DNA of 64,000 nt from Streptomyces hyaluromycini (GCF_002217755.1 NZ_BCFL01000030.1:1-64000); one strand, 5' to 3'; numbered from the stretch's first letter, positions 8,642 to 18,481 are shown. Notes: generated by a model from the letters alone, not told the origin. A program made the numbers and translations.

Positions 8642-8784
8642 ACCCCTTGAGTTCTCGCATTTCCGCAGGTGTCCGGGGCTCTCGGCGCTCTGCCCGGGCC
8701 TGCCGTGATCGAACCGGCGTGTACGTTCACTCAGCACACACTCAGAGCAGGCCAACGGAGGCCGAAGGGGAGGTCCACGCCGCA

Positions 8785-9819
8785 GTGACGGGCCCAGCCA
8801 GGTCTCGCCGGAACACCCAGTACGGGCTTCTCGCCTCGATAGCCGAAGAGGTAGGCGTCTCGGCCGCGACCGTGTCGAAGGTCGTCCACAGACGACGCGA
8901 CGTGTCCGAGGCGACGCGGGCCCGCATCGAAGCGCTGCTGACCGAACGCGGCTATGTCCGCACATGGGAGACCGAGGCCCGTCGGCCGCGGCAGATCCTG
9001 GCGGTGTTCCGGGACCTGGCCGGACCGTACACCCTGGAAGTGGTCCGCGGCATCGTGGAGTCGGCGGCCGACATCGGTGTCCACACGACCGTCGGCACGA
9101 CGGGCCGGCGCTCCATCGCACAGTGGCTGGAAGAGTGCCCGAAGCTGGGCGCCCTCGGGGTCGTCATCGTCATCTCCGCTCTCGCCGAGCGGGACGAGCG
9201 CCGGATCCTGGACCAGCGGCTGCCGGTGGTGCTCGTCGATCCCCTCAACGCGCCGTCGGCGGACATACCGAGCGTCGGGGTGACGAACTGGCACGGCGCG
9301 ACCACCGCCGTCCAGCACCTGATCGACCTCGGGCACCGCCGGATCGGCATGCTGGCCGGACGGGCGCACTCCCTGGCCGGGTCCGCGCGCCTGCACGGCT
9401 ACCGGGCCGCCCTGGCGGAGGCCGGGATTCCCTACGACGCCGCGCTCGTGCGGCCGACGGACTTCGACTACGGCGAGGCCCTTGGTGCCGCCCGTAGCGT
9501 GCTGGTGCGGGATGAGAGGCCGACGGCCCTCTTCGCCGCGAGTGACGTCCAGGCGCTCGGCGCTCTGGAGGCCGCCCGGCAGCTGCGCATCGCCGTGCCG
9601 CGCGAGCTGTCGGTGATGTCGTTCGACGACACCCTCGTGGCCGCCATGGCCTCGCCGCCGCTGAGTGCCGTGAGGCAGCCGTTCCGGGAACTGGGGCAGG
9701 AGGCCACGCGTGTGCTGCTGCACCTCGCCGACGGCAGGCCTCCGGCGACGATGCGCAGGGAACTCGCGACGGAACTGGTCGTGCGCATGTCGACGGCGTC
9801 GCCCGAAACCGGGAATTAG
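8785..9819 (+). CDS. LacI-family transcriptional regulator (LacI-2)
   Basis: A 344-residue repressor with helix-turn-helix ASIAEEVGVSAATVSKVV and a sugar-binding domain with ILAVFRDLAGPYTLEVVRG, SVGVTNWHGATTAVQHL, LHGYRAALAEAGIPYD and VMSFDDTLVAAMASPP. The GTG at 8785 is preceded by AGGGGAGG twelve bases away, a little far but the best site before the DNA-binding domain. It lies between the divergent GH95 gene and the sugar transporter, and operators flank it on both sides, so it is the likelier repressor of the locus. A C-terminal fragment nearer to this paralogue than to LacI-1 survives at 19522-19824. Confidence 0.9.
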   Translation: MTGPARSRRNTQYGLLASIAEEVGVSAATVSKVVHRRRDVSEATRARIEALLTERGYVRTWETEARRPRQILAVFRDLAGPYTLEVVRGIVESAADIGVHTTVGTTGRRSIAQWLEECPKLGALGVVIVISALAERDERRILDQRLPVVLVDPLNAPSADIPSVGVTNWHGATTAVQHLIDLGHRRIGMLAGRAHSLAGSARLHGYRAALAEAGIPYDAALVRPTDFDYGEALGAARSVLVRDERPTALFAASDVQALGALEAARQLRIAVPRELSVMSFDDTLVAAMASPPLSAVRQPFRELGQEATRVLLHLADGRPPATMRRELATELVVRMSTASPETGN

Positions 9820-9857
9820 GGGCGAACGTGAGCCCGGTTCCGCAAGCCCTCGCACTT

Positions 9858-9870
9858 CGAAAGTCTTTCG
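9858..9870. promoter_or_regulatory. LacI-type operator CGAAAG-T-CTTTCG (site 2)
   Basis: A perfect 13-bp palindrome centred on 9864, 39 bases after LacI-2 stops and about 220 bases before the solute-binding-protein start. The bases just after it (GAACTGAT.., GATATTGC, GGCCGAATTGC) are repeated after site 3 at 19864, so the whole promoter region was duplicated. The rest of 9820-10089 contains no gene. Confidence 0.82.
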
Positions 9871-10089
9871 GAACTGATTTCGCTCCGATATTGCCGCGGC
9901 CGAATTGCGCCGCTTAACGTGACCGACGCCAGCTCAACCGCAGGAGCAACGGAACCGCAACACTTGCGCAACAGCACCTGACGGTCGTGGCCATCGACTC
10001 AGATCCCCCACCGCGGGCAGGCCCGGGACGGCCTGCCGGGTGCGGCACATCCGTGAAGGGGATCCTGCCGACTCGAAAGGTGTTCAACG

Positions 10090-11373
10090 ATGAACAGTGT
10101 GTCCCGGAGATGGTTTCTCACCGCGACGGCGGCGACCACGCTGAGCGTCACCGTGGCCGGCTGTGGCTCGTCCGGCAGCTCCACGTCCTCGCCCACGGGC
10201 AACGTGGACTTCTGGACGCTGCAGGACCCGACCAACTCGGTCCAGAAGACGGCGGTGGACACCTTCAACTCCGCCGGCAAGGGCAAGGTCACCATGACCG
10301 TGATCGCCACGGACGGGTACAAGGACAAGCTGCGGACCGCAATGGGCTCCGCCAAGATGCCCGGACTGTTCTTCAGCTGGGGCGGCGGCAGCCTGAACGA
10401 CTACGTCACGGCCGGCAAGCTGGTCACGCTGGACACGGCCCTGGAGTCGCACTTCCTGCCGTCCGCCCTGGCCGCGGGCAAGGTCGGCGGCAAGCTGGTC
10501 GGCATCCCCTGCCGGGGCACCCAGCCGGTGTTCCTCTTCTACAACAAGAAGCTCTTCGCCGACGCCGGCGTCGAGCCGCCGACGACCTACGCCGAGCTGC
10601 AGAACCTGGTCAAGGTCTTCAAGGGCAAGGGGATCACGCCCTTCGCGCTCGCCGGCAACGCCAGCTCCTCGTGGACCGAGCTGATGTGGGTCGAGTACCT
10701 CGTCGACCGCCTCGCGGGGCCGGAGCTGTTCGACAAGATCCAGGGCGGCGACTGGTCGCAGTGGAAGGACCCGGCCATCCTCAAGACCGCACAGATGATC
10801 AAGGAGCTGGTGGACAGCGGCGCCTTCGGCAAGAAGTTCGGATCGGTCGCCTACGGCCCCGGCGGCACCACCACCCTGCTCAACAAGGGCAAGGCCGCGA
10901 TGGTGCTGATGGGCTCGTGGGAGTACGCGACCCAGCAGGCCGAGGCCCCCGACTTCGCGAAGAACGGCCTGGGATATGTGGCCTTCCCCTCTGTGGAGGG
11001 GGGCAAGGGCGATGCCGGCAACGTGGTCGGCAACCCCACGAACTACCTCTCGGTGACCACCTCCGCCGCCAAGCAGACCGCGACGGAGTTCCTGAAGACC
11101 ACCTACAGCGACAGCTACGTGCAGGGACTGGTCGAGAAGGGCGAGGTGCCGGTCACCTCCAACGCCGCGCAGTACCTCGCCAAGGCGGCCGACCCGGCGT
11201 ACGCCAAGTTCCAGTACGACCTGGTGCAGAAGGCTCCCTCCTTCACCCAGTCCTGGGACCAGGCGCTCGGCCTCACCCTCGGCACGCCGCTGCTGACGGA
11301 GATCCAGAAGCTGTTCAACGGGCAGAGCTCGCCGGAGCAGTTCGTCAGCGCGGTTCTGGCGATCAAGAAGTAG
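10090..11373 (+). CDS. Sugar ABC transporter solute-binding lipoprotein (copy 1)
   Basis: A 427-residue extracellular binding protein of the carbohydrate (family 1) type. SRRWFLTATAATT followed by the lipobox VAGC marks a Tat-type lipoprotein anchored outside the membrane; a Ser/Thr-rich linker follows. Family blocks include LFFSWGGGSLNDYV, PVFLFYNKKLFADAGV, KGKAAMVLMGSWEYA and GNPTNYLSVTT. GAAAGG lies nine bases before the ATG. Two permease genes follow directly. No ATPase is encoded, as is usual in Streptomyces sugar importers that share the MsiK ATPase. Its near twin lies at 20092-21378. Confidence 0.93.
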   Translation: MNSVSRRWFLTATAATTLSVTVAGCGSSGSSTSSPTGNVDFWTLQDPTNSVQKTAVDTFNSAGKGKVTMTVIATDGYKDKLRTAMGSAKMPGLFFSWGGGSLNDYVTAGKLVTLDTALESHFLPSALAAGKVGGKLVGIPCRGTQPVFLFYNKKLFADAGVEPPTTYAELQNLVKVFKGKGITPFALAGNASSSWTELMWVEYLVDRLAGPELFDKIQGGDWSQWKDPAILKTAQMIKELVDSGAFGKKFGSVAYGPGGTTTLLNKGKAAMVLMGSWEYATQQAEAPDFAKNGLGYVAFPSVEGGKGDAGNVVGNPTNYLSVTTSAAKQTATEFLKTTYSDSYVQGLVEKGEVPVTSNAAQYLAKAADPAYAKFQYDLVQKAPSFTQSWDQALGLTLGTPLLTEIQKLFNGQSSPEQFVSAVLAIKK

Positions 11374-11387
11374 GAAGGCGCGTCCAC

Positions 11388-12320
11388 GTGGTCTCCGCAA
11401 CGACTTCACGGCCCATGCGCAAGCAGCGGGTACGTGACCGGGCCGCTCCGCCCACCCTGGAGCGGCCCGGCGTGGCCTGGGCGGTTCCCGGGCTGCTGTT
11501 CTTCCTAGTCTTCGCCGTCGCCCCGATGGTGGGCGTGCTCTACCTCTCCTTCACGCACTGGGACGGCCTGAACCCACCGCAGTTCACCGGCGCGGCGAAC
11601 TGGTCGCGGTTCTTCGGCGACAGCCAGGTCTGGCAGTCCACCACGGTCACGGGGGTCCTGCTGATCGGGAACATCGTGGTACAGGCGCCGGTCAGCATCC
11701 TGCTGGGCGTCTGGGCGGCCGGCCACCAGCGCAACCGGGCGATCCTGTCGGCGGTGTTCTTCCTGCCGCTGCTGCTGTCCACGGCGGCCACGGCCATCAT
11801 GTGGCGCCAGCTGCTGGACCCGAACTTCGGCCTGCCGGCCAAGTTCGAGTGGCTGTTCGGTAGCAATCCGATGGGCACCCAGCAGGGTGCGATCGCCTGC
11901 CTGGTCCTTGTGACCACCTGGCAGTTCGTCCCCTTCCACAGCCTGCTCTACCAGGGCGCCGCCCGGGCCATCCCGCACACGCTCTACCAGGCGGCCTCGA
12001 TCGACGGCGCGGGGCGGGTCAGGCAGTTCGTCCACATCACACTGCCGCAGCTGCGGAACACGATGATCACCTCGACCATCTTCATGGTCGTCGGCGGCCT
12101 CACGGCCTTCGACATCGTCCTGCTGCTGACCAACGGCGGCCCCGGCACCGACACGGCGATCCTGCCGTTCTCCATGTACCAGACGGCCTTCCGGACATAC
12201 GACTACGGCTACGCGAGCGCCATCGCCAGCTTCCTGCTGGTGCTCGCCACCGGCGCCTCCGTCCTCCTCACGAAGCTCAGCGGGTACGACAAGATGACGA
12301 GCACGATGGAGGGGCTGTGA
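11388..12320 (+). CDS. Sugar ABC transporter permease (MalF-like)
   Basis: A 310-residue inner-membrane permease. Six membrane segments are visible, from GLLFFLVFAVAPMVGVLYLS near residue 37 to the last one around ASAIASFLLVLATGASVLL. The coupling loop carries ASIDGAG, the EAA motif that contacts the ATPase. The GTG start lies 14 bases after the binding-protein stop, and the stop overlaps the next gene by four bases (GTGA), so the three are cotranscribed. An open frame continues upstream to 9987 but runs antisense in frame to the binding protein and is not coding. Confidence 0.92.
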   Translation: MVSATTSRPMRKQRVRDRAAPPTLERPGVAWAVPGLLFFLVFAVAPMVGVLYLSFTHWDGLNPPQFTGAANWSRFFGDSQVWQSTTVTGVLLIGNIVVQAPVSILLGVWAAGHQRNRAILSAVFFLPLLLSTAATAIMWRQLLDPNFGLPAKFEWLFGSNPMGTQQGAIACLVLVTTWQFVPFHSLLYQGAARAIPHTLYQAASIDGAGRVRQFVHITLPQLRNTMITSTIFMVVGGLTAFDIVLLLTNGGPGTDTAILPFSMYQTAFRTYDYGYASAIASFLLVLATGASVLLTKLSGYDKMTSTMEGL

Positions 12321-13135
12321 GGACGCGCCCGAACTACCTCGCCGGCGCCGCCGCCCTCGTCTGGCTGCTGATCATCGGCGTCCCGCTGTACGCGCTGGTG
12401 AACACGGCGGTACAGCCGCAGACGAAGTACACAGACAAGGGCCCCGTCTCGATCCCTGATGCCGTGACCCTGGACAACTTCCGCACGGTCCTGGACAGCG
12501 GCTTCCTGCAGTACATCTGGAACACCGTCGTCGTCGCGGTGGCCACGGTCGCCATCGTGCTGGCGCTCGCGGTCCCGATCAGCTACGCCGTGGTGCGCGG
12601 ACGGGGCTGGATGACCAAGGGTGTCTTCCGCCTGTTCCTGCTGGGCCTGGCGATCCCCTCGCAGGCGGTGATCATCCCGCTCTTCCTGATCATCAACAAC
12701 CTCGGCCTCTACGACACCCTGTGGGGCATCATCCTGCCCACCGCCGCGTTCGCGCTGCCGGTGAGCGTGCTGGTCCTCAGCGGCGGAATGCGGGACATCT
12801 CCAACGAGCTGTACGAGGCCATGGCCCTGGACGGCGCGAGCCCGGCGCGGACCCTGCTGACGCTGGTCGTCCCGATGTCGAGGTCGGCCATCGCGACCAC
12901 GTGCGTCTTCACGGCCCTCCAGGCGTGGAACGGCTTCCTGTTCCCGCTGATCATGACCCAGTCGAACGACAACAAGCTGGTGACGCTGGGCCTGTACAAC
13001 TTCGTCTCCGAGTACGGGGCGAACGTGCCGGCCCTGCTGGCCGCGGTGCTGATGTCCGCGGTCCCCATCCTCGTCGTCTACCTCTTCGCCCGCCGGGCCC
13101 TCGTCGCGGGTCTGATGGGAGCCGGCGGCAAGTAA
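12317..13135 (+). CDS. Sugar ABC transporter permease (MalG-like)
   Basis: A 272-residue permease starting with GTG inside the stop of its partner. The first membrane segment is AAALVWLLIIGVPLYALVNT; the EAA loop reads YEAMALDGASPARTL, and the C-terminus YLFARRALVAGLMGAGGK is typical of MalG-type subunits of the CUT1 sugar family. It pairs with the preceding permease to form the transmembrane channel. Its last third survives, fused to the other permease, in the degraded copy at 21800-22067. Confidence 0.93.
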   Translation: MRTRPNYLAGAAALVWLLIIGVPLYALVNTAVQPQTKYTDKGPVSIPDAVTLDNFRTVLDSGFLQYIWNTVVVAVATVAIVLALAVPISYAVVRGRGWMTKGVFRLFLLGLAIPSQAVIIPLFLIINNLGLYDTLWGIILPTAAFALPVSVLVLSGGMRDISNELYEAMALDGASPARTLLTLVVPMSRSAIATTCVFTALQAWNGFLFPLIMTQSNDNKLVTLGLYNFVSEYGANVPALLAAVLMSAVPILVVYLFARRALVAGLMGAGGK

Positions 13136-13359
13136 CGGTGCCGCGTCCCGCCGGGTTCGCCGAACCGGGACGCCACCCCGTTCTGGGCCCGGACGCCGAA
13201 AGGCGCCGACTCCCCCGTGCGACGCGGTCCGGCGTGTCCGCCTCCCCGTGACCGCCGGACGGGCGTCCGGGCCCACTCCCTTCCCGGTCGGCGGTGCCTC
13301 CGCGACCTCTTCGACCACTCGCGCGGTTCTCGCGCACCCGCAACAGAACGGATGAGACC

Positions 13360-15675
13360 TTGACTATCAGCGACGAGCGCCCGACGACCGGGCTGTGGAA
13401 CGATCCCGCTCTGCCGGCGTCCGTTCGCGCGCGTGCCCTCCTCGACGCCATGACCGAGGCCGAGAAGGTCGCACAGCTCGGCAGCACCTGGCCCGGCCAC
13501 GACGAGTCCGGCGACGTGGCCCCGATGCAGGACACCTTCCGCGGCGCCGAGAGTTTCGAAGAAGCGATCGTCGACGGTCTTGGGCATCTGACGCGGGTGT
13601 TCGGTACGGCGCCGGTCGACCCGGAGGCGGGCCGCAGGCGCCTCGCGGAGTTCCAGGAGCGGGTGACGGCGGCGAACCGCTTCGGCATCCCGGCCATCGC
13701 CCACGAGGAGTGCCTCACCGGGTTCACCACCTGGCAGGCCACGGTCTATCCCACACCGCTCGCCTGGGCGGCCACCTTCAACCCTGCCCTCGTCCACCGT
13801 ATGGCCGCGGCCATCGGCTCGGACATGGCGGCCGTCGGTATCCATCAGGGACTGTCACCCGTCGTGGACGTCGTCCGCGACTACCGCTGGGGCCGCGTCG
13901 AGGAGACCCTCGGCGAGGACCCCTACCTCGTGTCCGAACTCGGCCTGTCCTACGTGCAGGGGCTGCAGTCGGCCGGCGTCGTCGCCACGCTGAAGCACTT
14001 CGCCGGTTACTCCGCGTCCAGGGCCGCCCGCAACCACGCGCCCGCCGCCGTCGGCCCCCGCGAACTCGCCGACCTGATCCTCGTGCCGTTCGAGAAGGCC
14101 GTGGTGAAGGGCCGGGTCGGCTCGGTCATGAACGCCTACAACGACATAGACGGCGTGCCCTGTGGCGCCAACGAGGAACTCCTGACCCGGCTGCTGCGCG
14201 GGAGCTGGGGATTCGAGGGCACGGTGGTGTCCGACTACTGGGCGATCGCGTTCCTCGCCTCCCTGCACCACGTCGCGGCCGACATCCCGGACGCGGCACG
14301 TGCCGCGCTCCGGGCCGGAATCGACGTCGAACTGCCCCACACCACCGCATACGGGGAGCCGCTCCTGGACGACGGCATATCGGCGGAGCTCGTCGACCGC
14401 GCGGTACTGCGGGTCCTGACCCAGAAGGCGGAACTCGGCCTGCTCGACCCCGGCTGGAATCCGGGGCAGTACACCGCCCCTGCGGACTTCGACTCGGTCC
14501 GAAACCGCTCCATCGCCCGCGCGCTGGCCGAAGAGTCCGTCGTCCTGCTCGACAACCCCTCGGACCTGCTGCCACTCGCCGGCGCGCGCTCAATCGCCGT
14601 CATCGGTCCCGCGGCCGACGACGTCAGGTGCCTGTTCGGCTGCTACTCGTTCCCCAACCACGTACTGCCCCACCACCCCGACACGCCCCTGGGCGTCGAG
14701 GCGCCCACGGTGCTCGACGCCCTGCGGCAGGAGTTCCCCGGCGCCGAGGTGCGCCACGAGACCGGTTGCCCGGTCACCGGAGACGACCGCAGCGGCATCG
14801 CCGCCGCGGTGGCCGCGGCCACCGCGGCCGACGTGACGGTCCTCGTCGTCGGCGACCGCTCCGGAATGTTCGGACACGGAACCTCCGGCGAGGGCTGCGA
14901 CGTCAGCGTACTGACACTCCCCGGAGTCCAGGACGAACTGGTGGAGGCCGTCCTCGACGCGGCGAACCAAGTCGTCCTCGTCGTCCTCTCGGGCCGCCCG
15001 TACGCCATCGGCCGGCACGCCCGGCGGGCGGGCGCCACCGTCCAGGCGTTCTTCCCCGGCGAAGACGGGGCGGCGGCCATCGCCGGTGTACTCTCGGGCC
15101 GGATCAACCCCTCCGGGCGCCTGCCGGTCCAGATCCCGGGCGACGAGGCGGGACAGCCGGGCACCTACCTGGCGCCTCCGCTCGCCCTCAAGAGCGATGG
15201 CGTGAGCAACATCGACCCCACACCCGCGTTCCCGTTCGGGCACGGCCTGTCGTACACGACCTTCGAGATCGAGAGCGCGTCCGTCGATGAAGCCGTCGTC
15301 TCCGTCGACGCGACGATCACGCTGCGGGCCAGGGTGTCCAACACCGGTGAGCGAGCGGGCACTTTCGTGCCCCAGCTGTACCTCACCGATCCGGTCGCCT
15401 CGGTCACCCGCCCGGTCCGCCAGCTCATCGCGTTCACCCGCGTCGACCTCGCCGCCGGTGAGACCCGTGTCGTCGAGTTCCAGGTCCACGCGGACATGGC
15501 GGCCTTCACGGGGACAGACCTTCGCCGACGTGTCGAACCCGGCGACCTCACGCTCACCGTCGCCCGGTCGGCGGGCGACCCCGGCGTCCCCGTCCAGGTG
15601 ACCCTGCAAGGAGACGAGCGCATCGTCGATCGCACTCGCACCATGACCACGCCCGTCAGGGTGCTCCCGGGCTGA
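13360..15675 (+). CDS. Glycoside hydrolase family 3 (beta-glucosidase/beta-xylosidase type)
   Basis: About 771 residues in the usual three-part GH3 arrangement. The N-terminal barrel has GLSPVVDVVRDYRWGRVEET and ATLKHFAGYSASR; the nucleophile is Asp292 in VVSDYWAIAF; the alpha/beta sandwich starts at SIAVIGPAADDV and ends near FPFGHGLSYTTFE; a fibronectin-III-like domain (VSNTGERAGTFVPQLYL) closes the protein. No signal peptide is seen, so it probably acts on imported oligosaccharides. The TTG at 13360 is chosen because the preceding frame is arginine/proline-rich and not family-like; a GTG at 13294 is possible. The 224-base gap before it holds no clear operator. Confidence 0.87.
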   Translation: MTISDERPTTGLWNDPALPASVRARALLDAMTEAEKVAQLGSTWPGHDESGDVAPMQDTFRGAESFEEAIVDGLGHLTRVFGTAPVDPEAGRRRLAEFQERVTAANRFGIPAIAHEECLTGFTTWQATVYPTPLAWAATFNPALVHRMAAAIGSDMAAVGIHQGLSPVVDVVRDYRWGRVEETLGEDPYLVSELGLSYVQGLQSAGVVATLKHFAGYSASRAARNHAPAAVGPRELADLILVPFEKAVVKGRVGSVMNAYNDIDGVPCGANEELLTRLLRGSWGFEGTVVSDYWAIAFLASLHHVAADIPDAARAALRAGIDVELPHTTAYGEPLLDDGISAELVDRAVLRVLTQKAELGLLDPGWNPGQYTAPADFDSVRNRSIARALAEESVVLLDNPSDLLPLAGARSIAVIGPAADDVRCLFGCYSFPNHVLPHHPDTPLGVEAPTVLDALRQEFPGAEVRHETGCPVTGDDRSGIAAAVAAATAADVTVLVVGDRSGMFGHGTSGEGCDVSVLTLPGVQDELVEAVLDAANQVVLVVLSGRPYAIGRHARRAGATVQAFFPGEDGAAAIAGVLSGRINPSGRLPVQIPGDEAGQPGTYLAPPLALKSDGVSNIDPTPAFPFGHGLSYTTFEIESASVDEAVVSVDATITLRARVSNTGERAGTFVPQLYLTDPVASVTRPVRQLIAFTRVDLAAGETRVVEFQVHADMAAFTGTDLRRRVEPGDLTLTVARSAGDPGVPVQVTLQGDERIVDRTRTMTTPVRVLPG

Positions 15676-15695
15676 CCTCAGGTACTCCTCCGGCC

Positions 15696-15734
15696 AGGAG
15701 GCTCCCCGCGTCAGGTCCCGGGGAGCCTCCTTTG
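15696..15734 (+). terminator. Strong hairpin terminator after the GH3 gene
   Basis: AGGAGGCTCCCCG (15696-15708) pairs exactly with CGGGGAGCCTCCT (15719-15731), a 13-bp stem with a 10-base loop followed by a short T run. It lies 21 bases after the GH3 stop and closes the sugar locus. Confidence 0.88.
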
Positions 15735-15869
15735 CATCCCATCTCCAGCGACTCACAACAGGCTGCGGGGATGCACGTGAGGCGATCTGGCGTGAGCCGC
15801 CTGAGTGGCGTTGCCGAGTGCCGTACACAGCTGGACCTTCGATCCGTTGGCTGTTCCCCCGCTGGTCAC

Positions 15870-16207
15870 ATCGACAACGTGCCGCTGGAGCAGCAGGAGA
15901 AGCTCTTCGCCCGCCTGAGCGCGCTGCCCGGTGTGCACAGCCGGCAGTCCGCTCCGGGGGCATGCGGATTCAGGCGGGGGGACTGAGCGTCGGCCCCGCG
16001 GAGGCGTCTCTCGTACCGCAGGTCGGCGAGTTCGCCCACCTGCAAGGCGGCTGGGCCGTGGCCCAGCCGCTCGCGGGCGTCCGTCTCACCCCCGGCATGG
16101 CGCTCGTCCACGGCGCCCACGACGAGGCCGAACTCGACATCGTCGCTGCCGTCGTGGCCACCGGCCACGCCTGGGCGGCCGGGGATTTCGCCCGGATCGC
16201 CGCATGA
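15870..16207 (+). pseudogene. Degraded luciferase-like (DUF5519) domain, second copy
   Basis: VPLEQQEKLFARLSALPGV in one frame and then, after a frameshift near 15960, VPQVGEFAHL, GWAVAQPLAGVRLTPGMALV and ATGHAWAAGDFARIAA in another. These match the C-terminal domain of the hydrolase at 3005 in order, but the hydrolase part is missing and about 20 residues before GWAVAQ (the HPGHDGSLH region) are deleted. It is followed by a damaged SnoaL-like gene, just as in the intact copy. Confidence 0.82.
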
Positions 16208-16249
16208 ATGCGCGCCAGCACCACCGACAGAACCCATCAAGGAGCCATC

Positions 16250-16800
16250 ATGGAACGTCCTTCGATTCTCACGGGCGGAGCCGCCGCGTTCGGCGCGCGC
16301 TCGCCATCACCGCCATCACCGCCGTCGCCGGCGGCACCAGCATGGCGGAAGCCGCGCAGTCGTACCCGGGGCTGATGCCGGACCCCGCCACGACCCCGGT
16401 GTCGAACCCGCCCTTCCCTCCGCAACCTCACCCACACTGAGCGGAAGCACCTGGAGACCTTCGACGAGCTGGACTTCGAGGTCTTCTCCCACGCCGACTG
16501 GGCTCGCCTGGGCGAGAACATAGACGACCTCGCGGCGATGTTCGTATGGGCACCTGACACACGGATCCGCTCCCGCCCCCTGCGCGTGGCCAAGAACGAA
16601 CTGACCGCCGTGACCGGTGTCATGCAGGGCACCTTCACCCGCCCGATGCCGGACGGGAAGGGCGGCTTCATCAGCCCACGGGCAAGAAGTACTCGATCAA
16701 CATGGCCACCGTCGGTATCCGGAACCGGCGCGGCACCATGGACGAGGAGTTCCTGTTCTGCGACAACCAGAACTTCTGCCAGCAGATCAGCCTCGGCTGA
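16250..16800 (+). pseudogene. Degraded Tat-exported SnoaL-like protein, second copy
   Basis: Starts MERPSILTGGAAAFGA, close to the signal of the gene at 4311, but the frame breaks within the signal, again near 16425 and near 16680. Residues matching AQNIRVHWPDGHYTDGI are deleted between LGEN and DDLAAMFVWAP. The ending (DEEFLFCDNQNF, then QQISLG) is recognisable. It is collinear with 4311-4916 and clearly no longer functional. Confidence 0.85.
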
Positions 16801-16888
16801 CGCTGAGGTGTCGCGGGTGGTGGTGCGGTGCCCGCGCCGCCACCCGCCAGGCCTACTGTCACCCGCATGGAGCCAGCCCCGTTGAGTG

Positions 16889-18469
16889 CTATGCGGGGAC
16901 GGGCAGAGGCTGTTCGGTCCAGATGGTCTTTCCGGTACCCGTGTGACGGCTGCCCCATCGCTCGGTGAGCTGGGCGATGATGAGGAGGCCGCGGCCTCCC
17001 TCATCGAAGATCCGGGCGCGGCGCAGATGGGGAGCGGTATTGCTGCCGTCCGAGACCTCGCAGATGAGAGTGGTGTCGCGGATCAGCCGCAGCCGGACGG
17101 GCGGAGCACCGTAGCGGATGGCGTTCGTCACCAGTTCGCTGACTACGAGCTCGGTGACGAAGGCGGCGTCGCCCAAGTCCCAGGCGGACACCTGGGCGCT
17201 GGCCAGTTCGCGTGCGCTGGCGACGACGGTGGGATCGGAGGCCAGGTCCCAGGTGGCGACCCGGTCGGGGCCCAGTGCCCGGGTCCGTGCCAGGAGGAGG
17301 GCGGCGTCGTCGGCGTGGCCGTCCGTCAGCAGGCGGCGCACCACCGTGTCACAGGTCTCCTCCAAGGAGTCCCCAGGACTGGTGAGAGTCTCACGGAGCA
17401 GGGTGTATCCGACGTCCGGATCGCGGTCTCGCGCTTCGACGAGACCGTCTGTGTAGAGGGCGAGAACGCTGCCTTCCTGGAGGTCGAACTCCGCGTCTTC
17501 GAACGGCAGGCCACCGACCCCGAGCGGAGGCCCGGCCGGTACGTCGAGGAGGTCGACCCTCCCGTCCGGTGTGGCCAGTGCCGGCGGTGGGTGGCCGGCT
17601 CGGGCCATGGAGCAGTGACGGGAGACCGGGTCGTACACGGCGTACAGACAGGTGGCCCCCACTTCGCCGGCGTTCTCGTCGACTGGATCGCTGCCGTTGT
17701 CCGTCGAAGCCTCACGGTCCATGCGCAGCACGATGTCGTCGAGTTGGGTCAGCAGTTCGTCGGGGGTGAGGTCAATGTCTGCCAGAGTGCGCACCGCCGT
17801 ACGCAGTCGGCCCATCGTGGCGGAGGCGCGGATGCCGTGGCCGACGACGTCCCCCGCCACCAGGGCCACTCTGGCTCCGGACAGGGGGATGACGTCGAAC
17901 CAGTCTCCTCCGATTCCGGCGCGGGAGTGGGCGGGCAGGTATCGGGAGGCCACCTCGACAGCGGCCTGCCGGGGTGCGTGGTGGGGCAGAAGACTCCGCT
18001 GGAGGGCGAGCGCTACAGAGCGTTCGCGGGTGTAGCGGCGGGCGTTGTCGACGCACAAGGCGGCACGCGCCGCCAGCTCCTCCGCGAGAAAGAGATCGTC
18101 GTCGAACGGGTCTGTCCGGCGGTGCCGGGCGAGGAACACCATCCCTAGCGTCACGCCGCGGGCCCGAAGGGGCACCACCATGATCGAGTGCATGCCGTAC
18201 GCGGTGATGCACCGGGCCCGCTCCTTGGTGCCTCCCGCCCACCACCGCAGCGTGGTGGAGTCGATCCGGTCTCGTGATGCTCGGCCGGTTGCCAGGGCGC
18301 AGCCCGGGGGCGAATCCCTGGGGTAGGCATGGGTCGCTCCGAGCGGTATCACCGTCTCGGGGCAGCCCTTGAGCACGGAGCGTTGAGCGGTGCGGCGGAA
18401 GAGCAGCACGTCGTCCAGCGGTGGCGTCTCCGCGTCCTGCCCTTGGAACACACTCTCCAGCAGGTCCAC
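16889..18469 (-). CDS. SpoIIE-type PP2C phosphatase with GAF and HATPase domains, N-terminally damaged
   Basis: The 526-residue frame holds a GAF domain (to about residue 145, MVVPLRARGVTLGMVFLARH), a SpoIIE phosphatase (GGDWFDVIPL, GDVVGHGI, LALYTDGLVEARD and DDAALLLA for metal binding) and a C-terminal anti-sigma-factor-like ATPase (VVSELVTNAIRYG, EGGRGLLII). Such Streptomyces proteins reset sigma-factor partner switches. The usual N-terminal PAS domain is cut: its first 37 residues lie upstream in another frame (18482-18593), and this frame opens at a GTG inside the GAF domain without a ribosome site. It may be a pseudogene or be re-initiated. Confidence 0.78.
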   Translation of the reverse strand: MDLLESVFQGQDAETPPLDDVLLFRRTAQRSVLKGCPETVIPLGATHAYPRDSPPGCALATGRASRDRIDSTTLRWWAGGTKERARCITAYGMHSIMVVPLRARGVTLGMVFLARHRRTDPFDDDLFLAEELAARAALCVDNARRYTRERSVALALQRSLLPHHAPRQAAVEVASRYLPAHSRAGIGGDWFDVIPLSGARVALVAGDVVGHGIRASATMGRLRTAVRTLADIDLTPDELLTQLDDIVLRMDREASTDNGSDPVDENAGEVGATCLYAVYDPVSRHCSMARAGHPPPALATPDGRVDLLDVPAGPPLGVGGLPFEDAEFDLQEGSVLALYTDGLVEARDRDPDVGYTLLRETLTSPGDSLEETCDTVVRRLLTDGHADDAALLLARTRALGPDRVATWDLASDPTVVASARELASAQVSAWDLGDAAFVTELVVSELVTNAIRYGAPPVRLRLIRDTTLICEVSDGSNTAPHLRRARIFDEGGRGLLIIAQLTERWGSRHTGTGKTIWTEQPLPVPA

Positions 18470-18481
18470 GCAGGTGGGCCC

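Noticed and set aside
9987..12320. Apparent 777-residue protein ending in the permease
   Set aside because: Only the part after the GTG at 11388 is permease; the rest is an alternate frame of the binding-protein gene.
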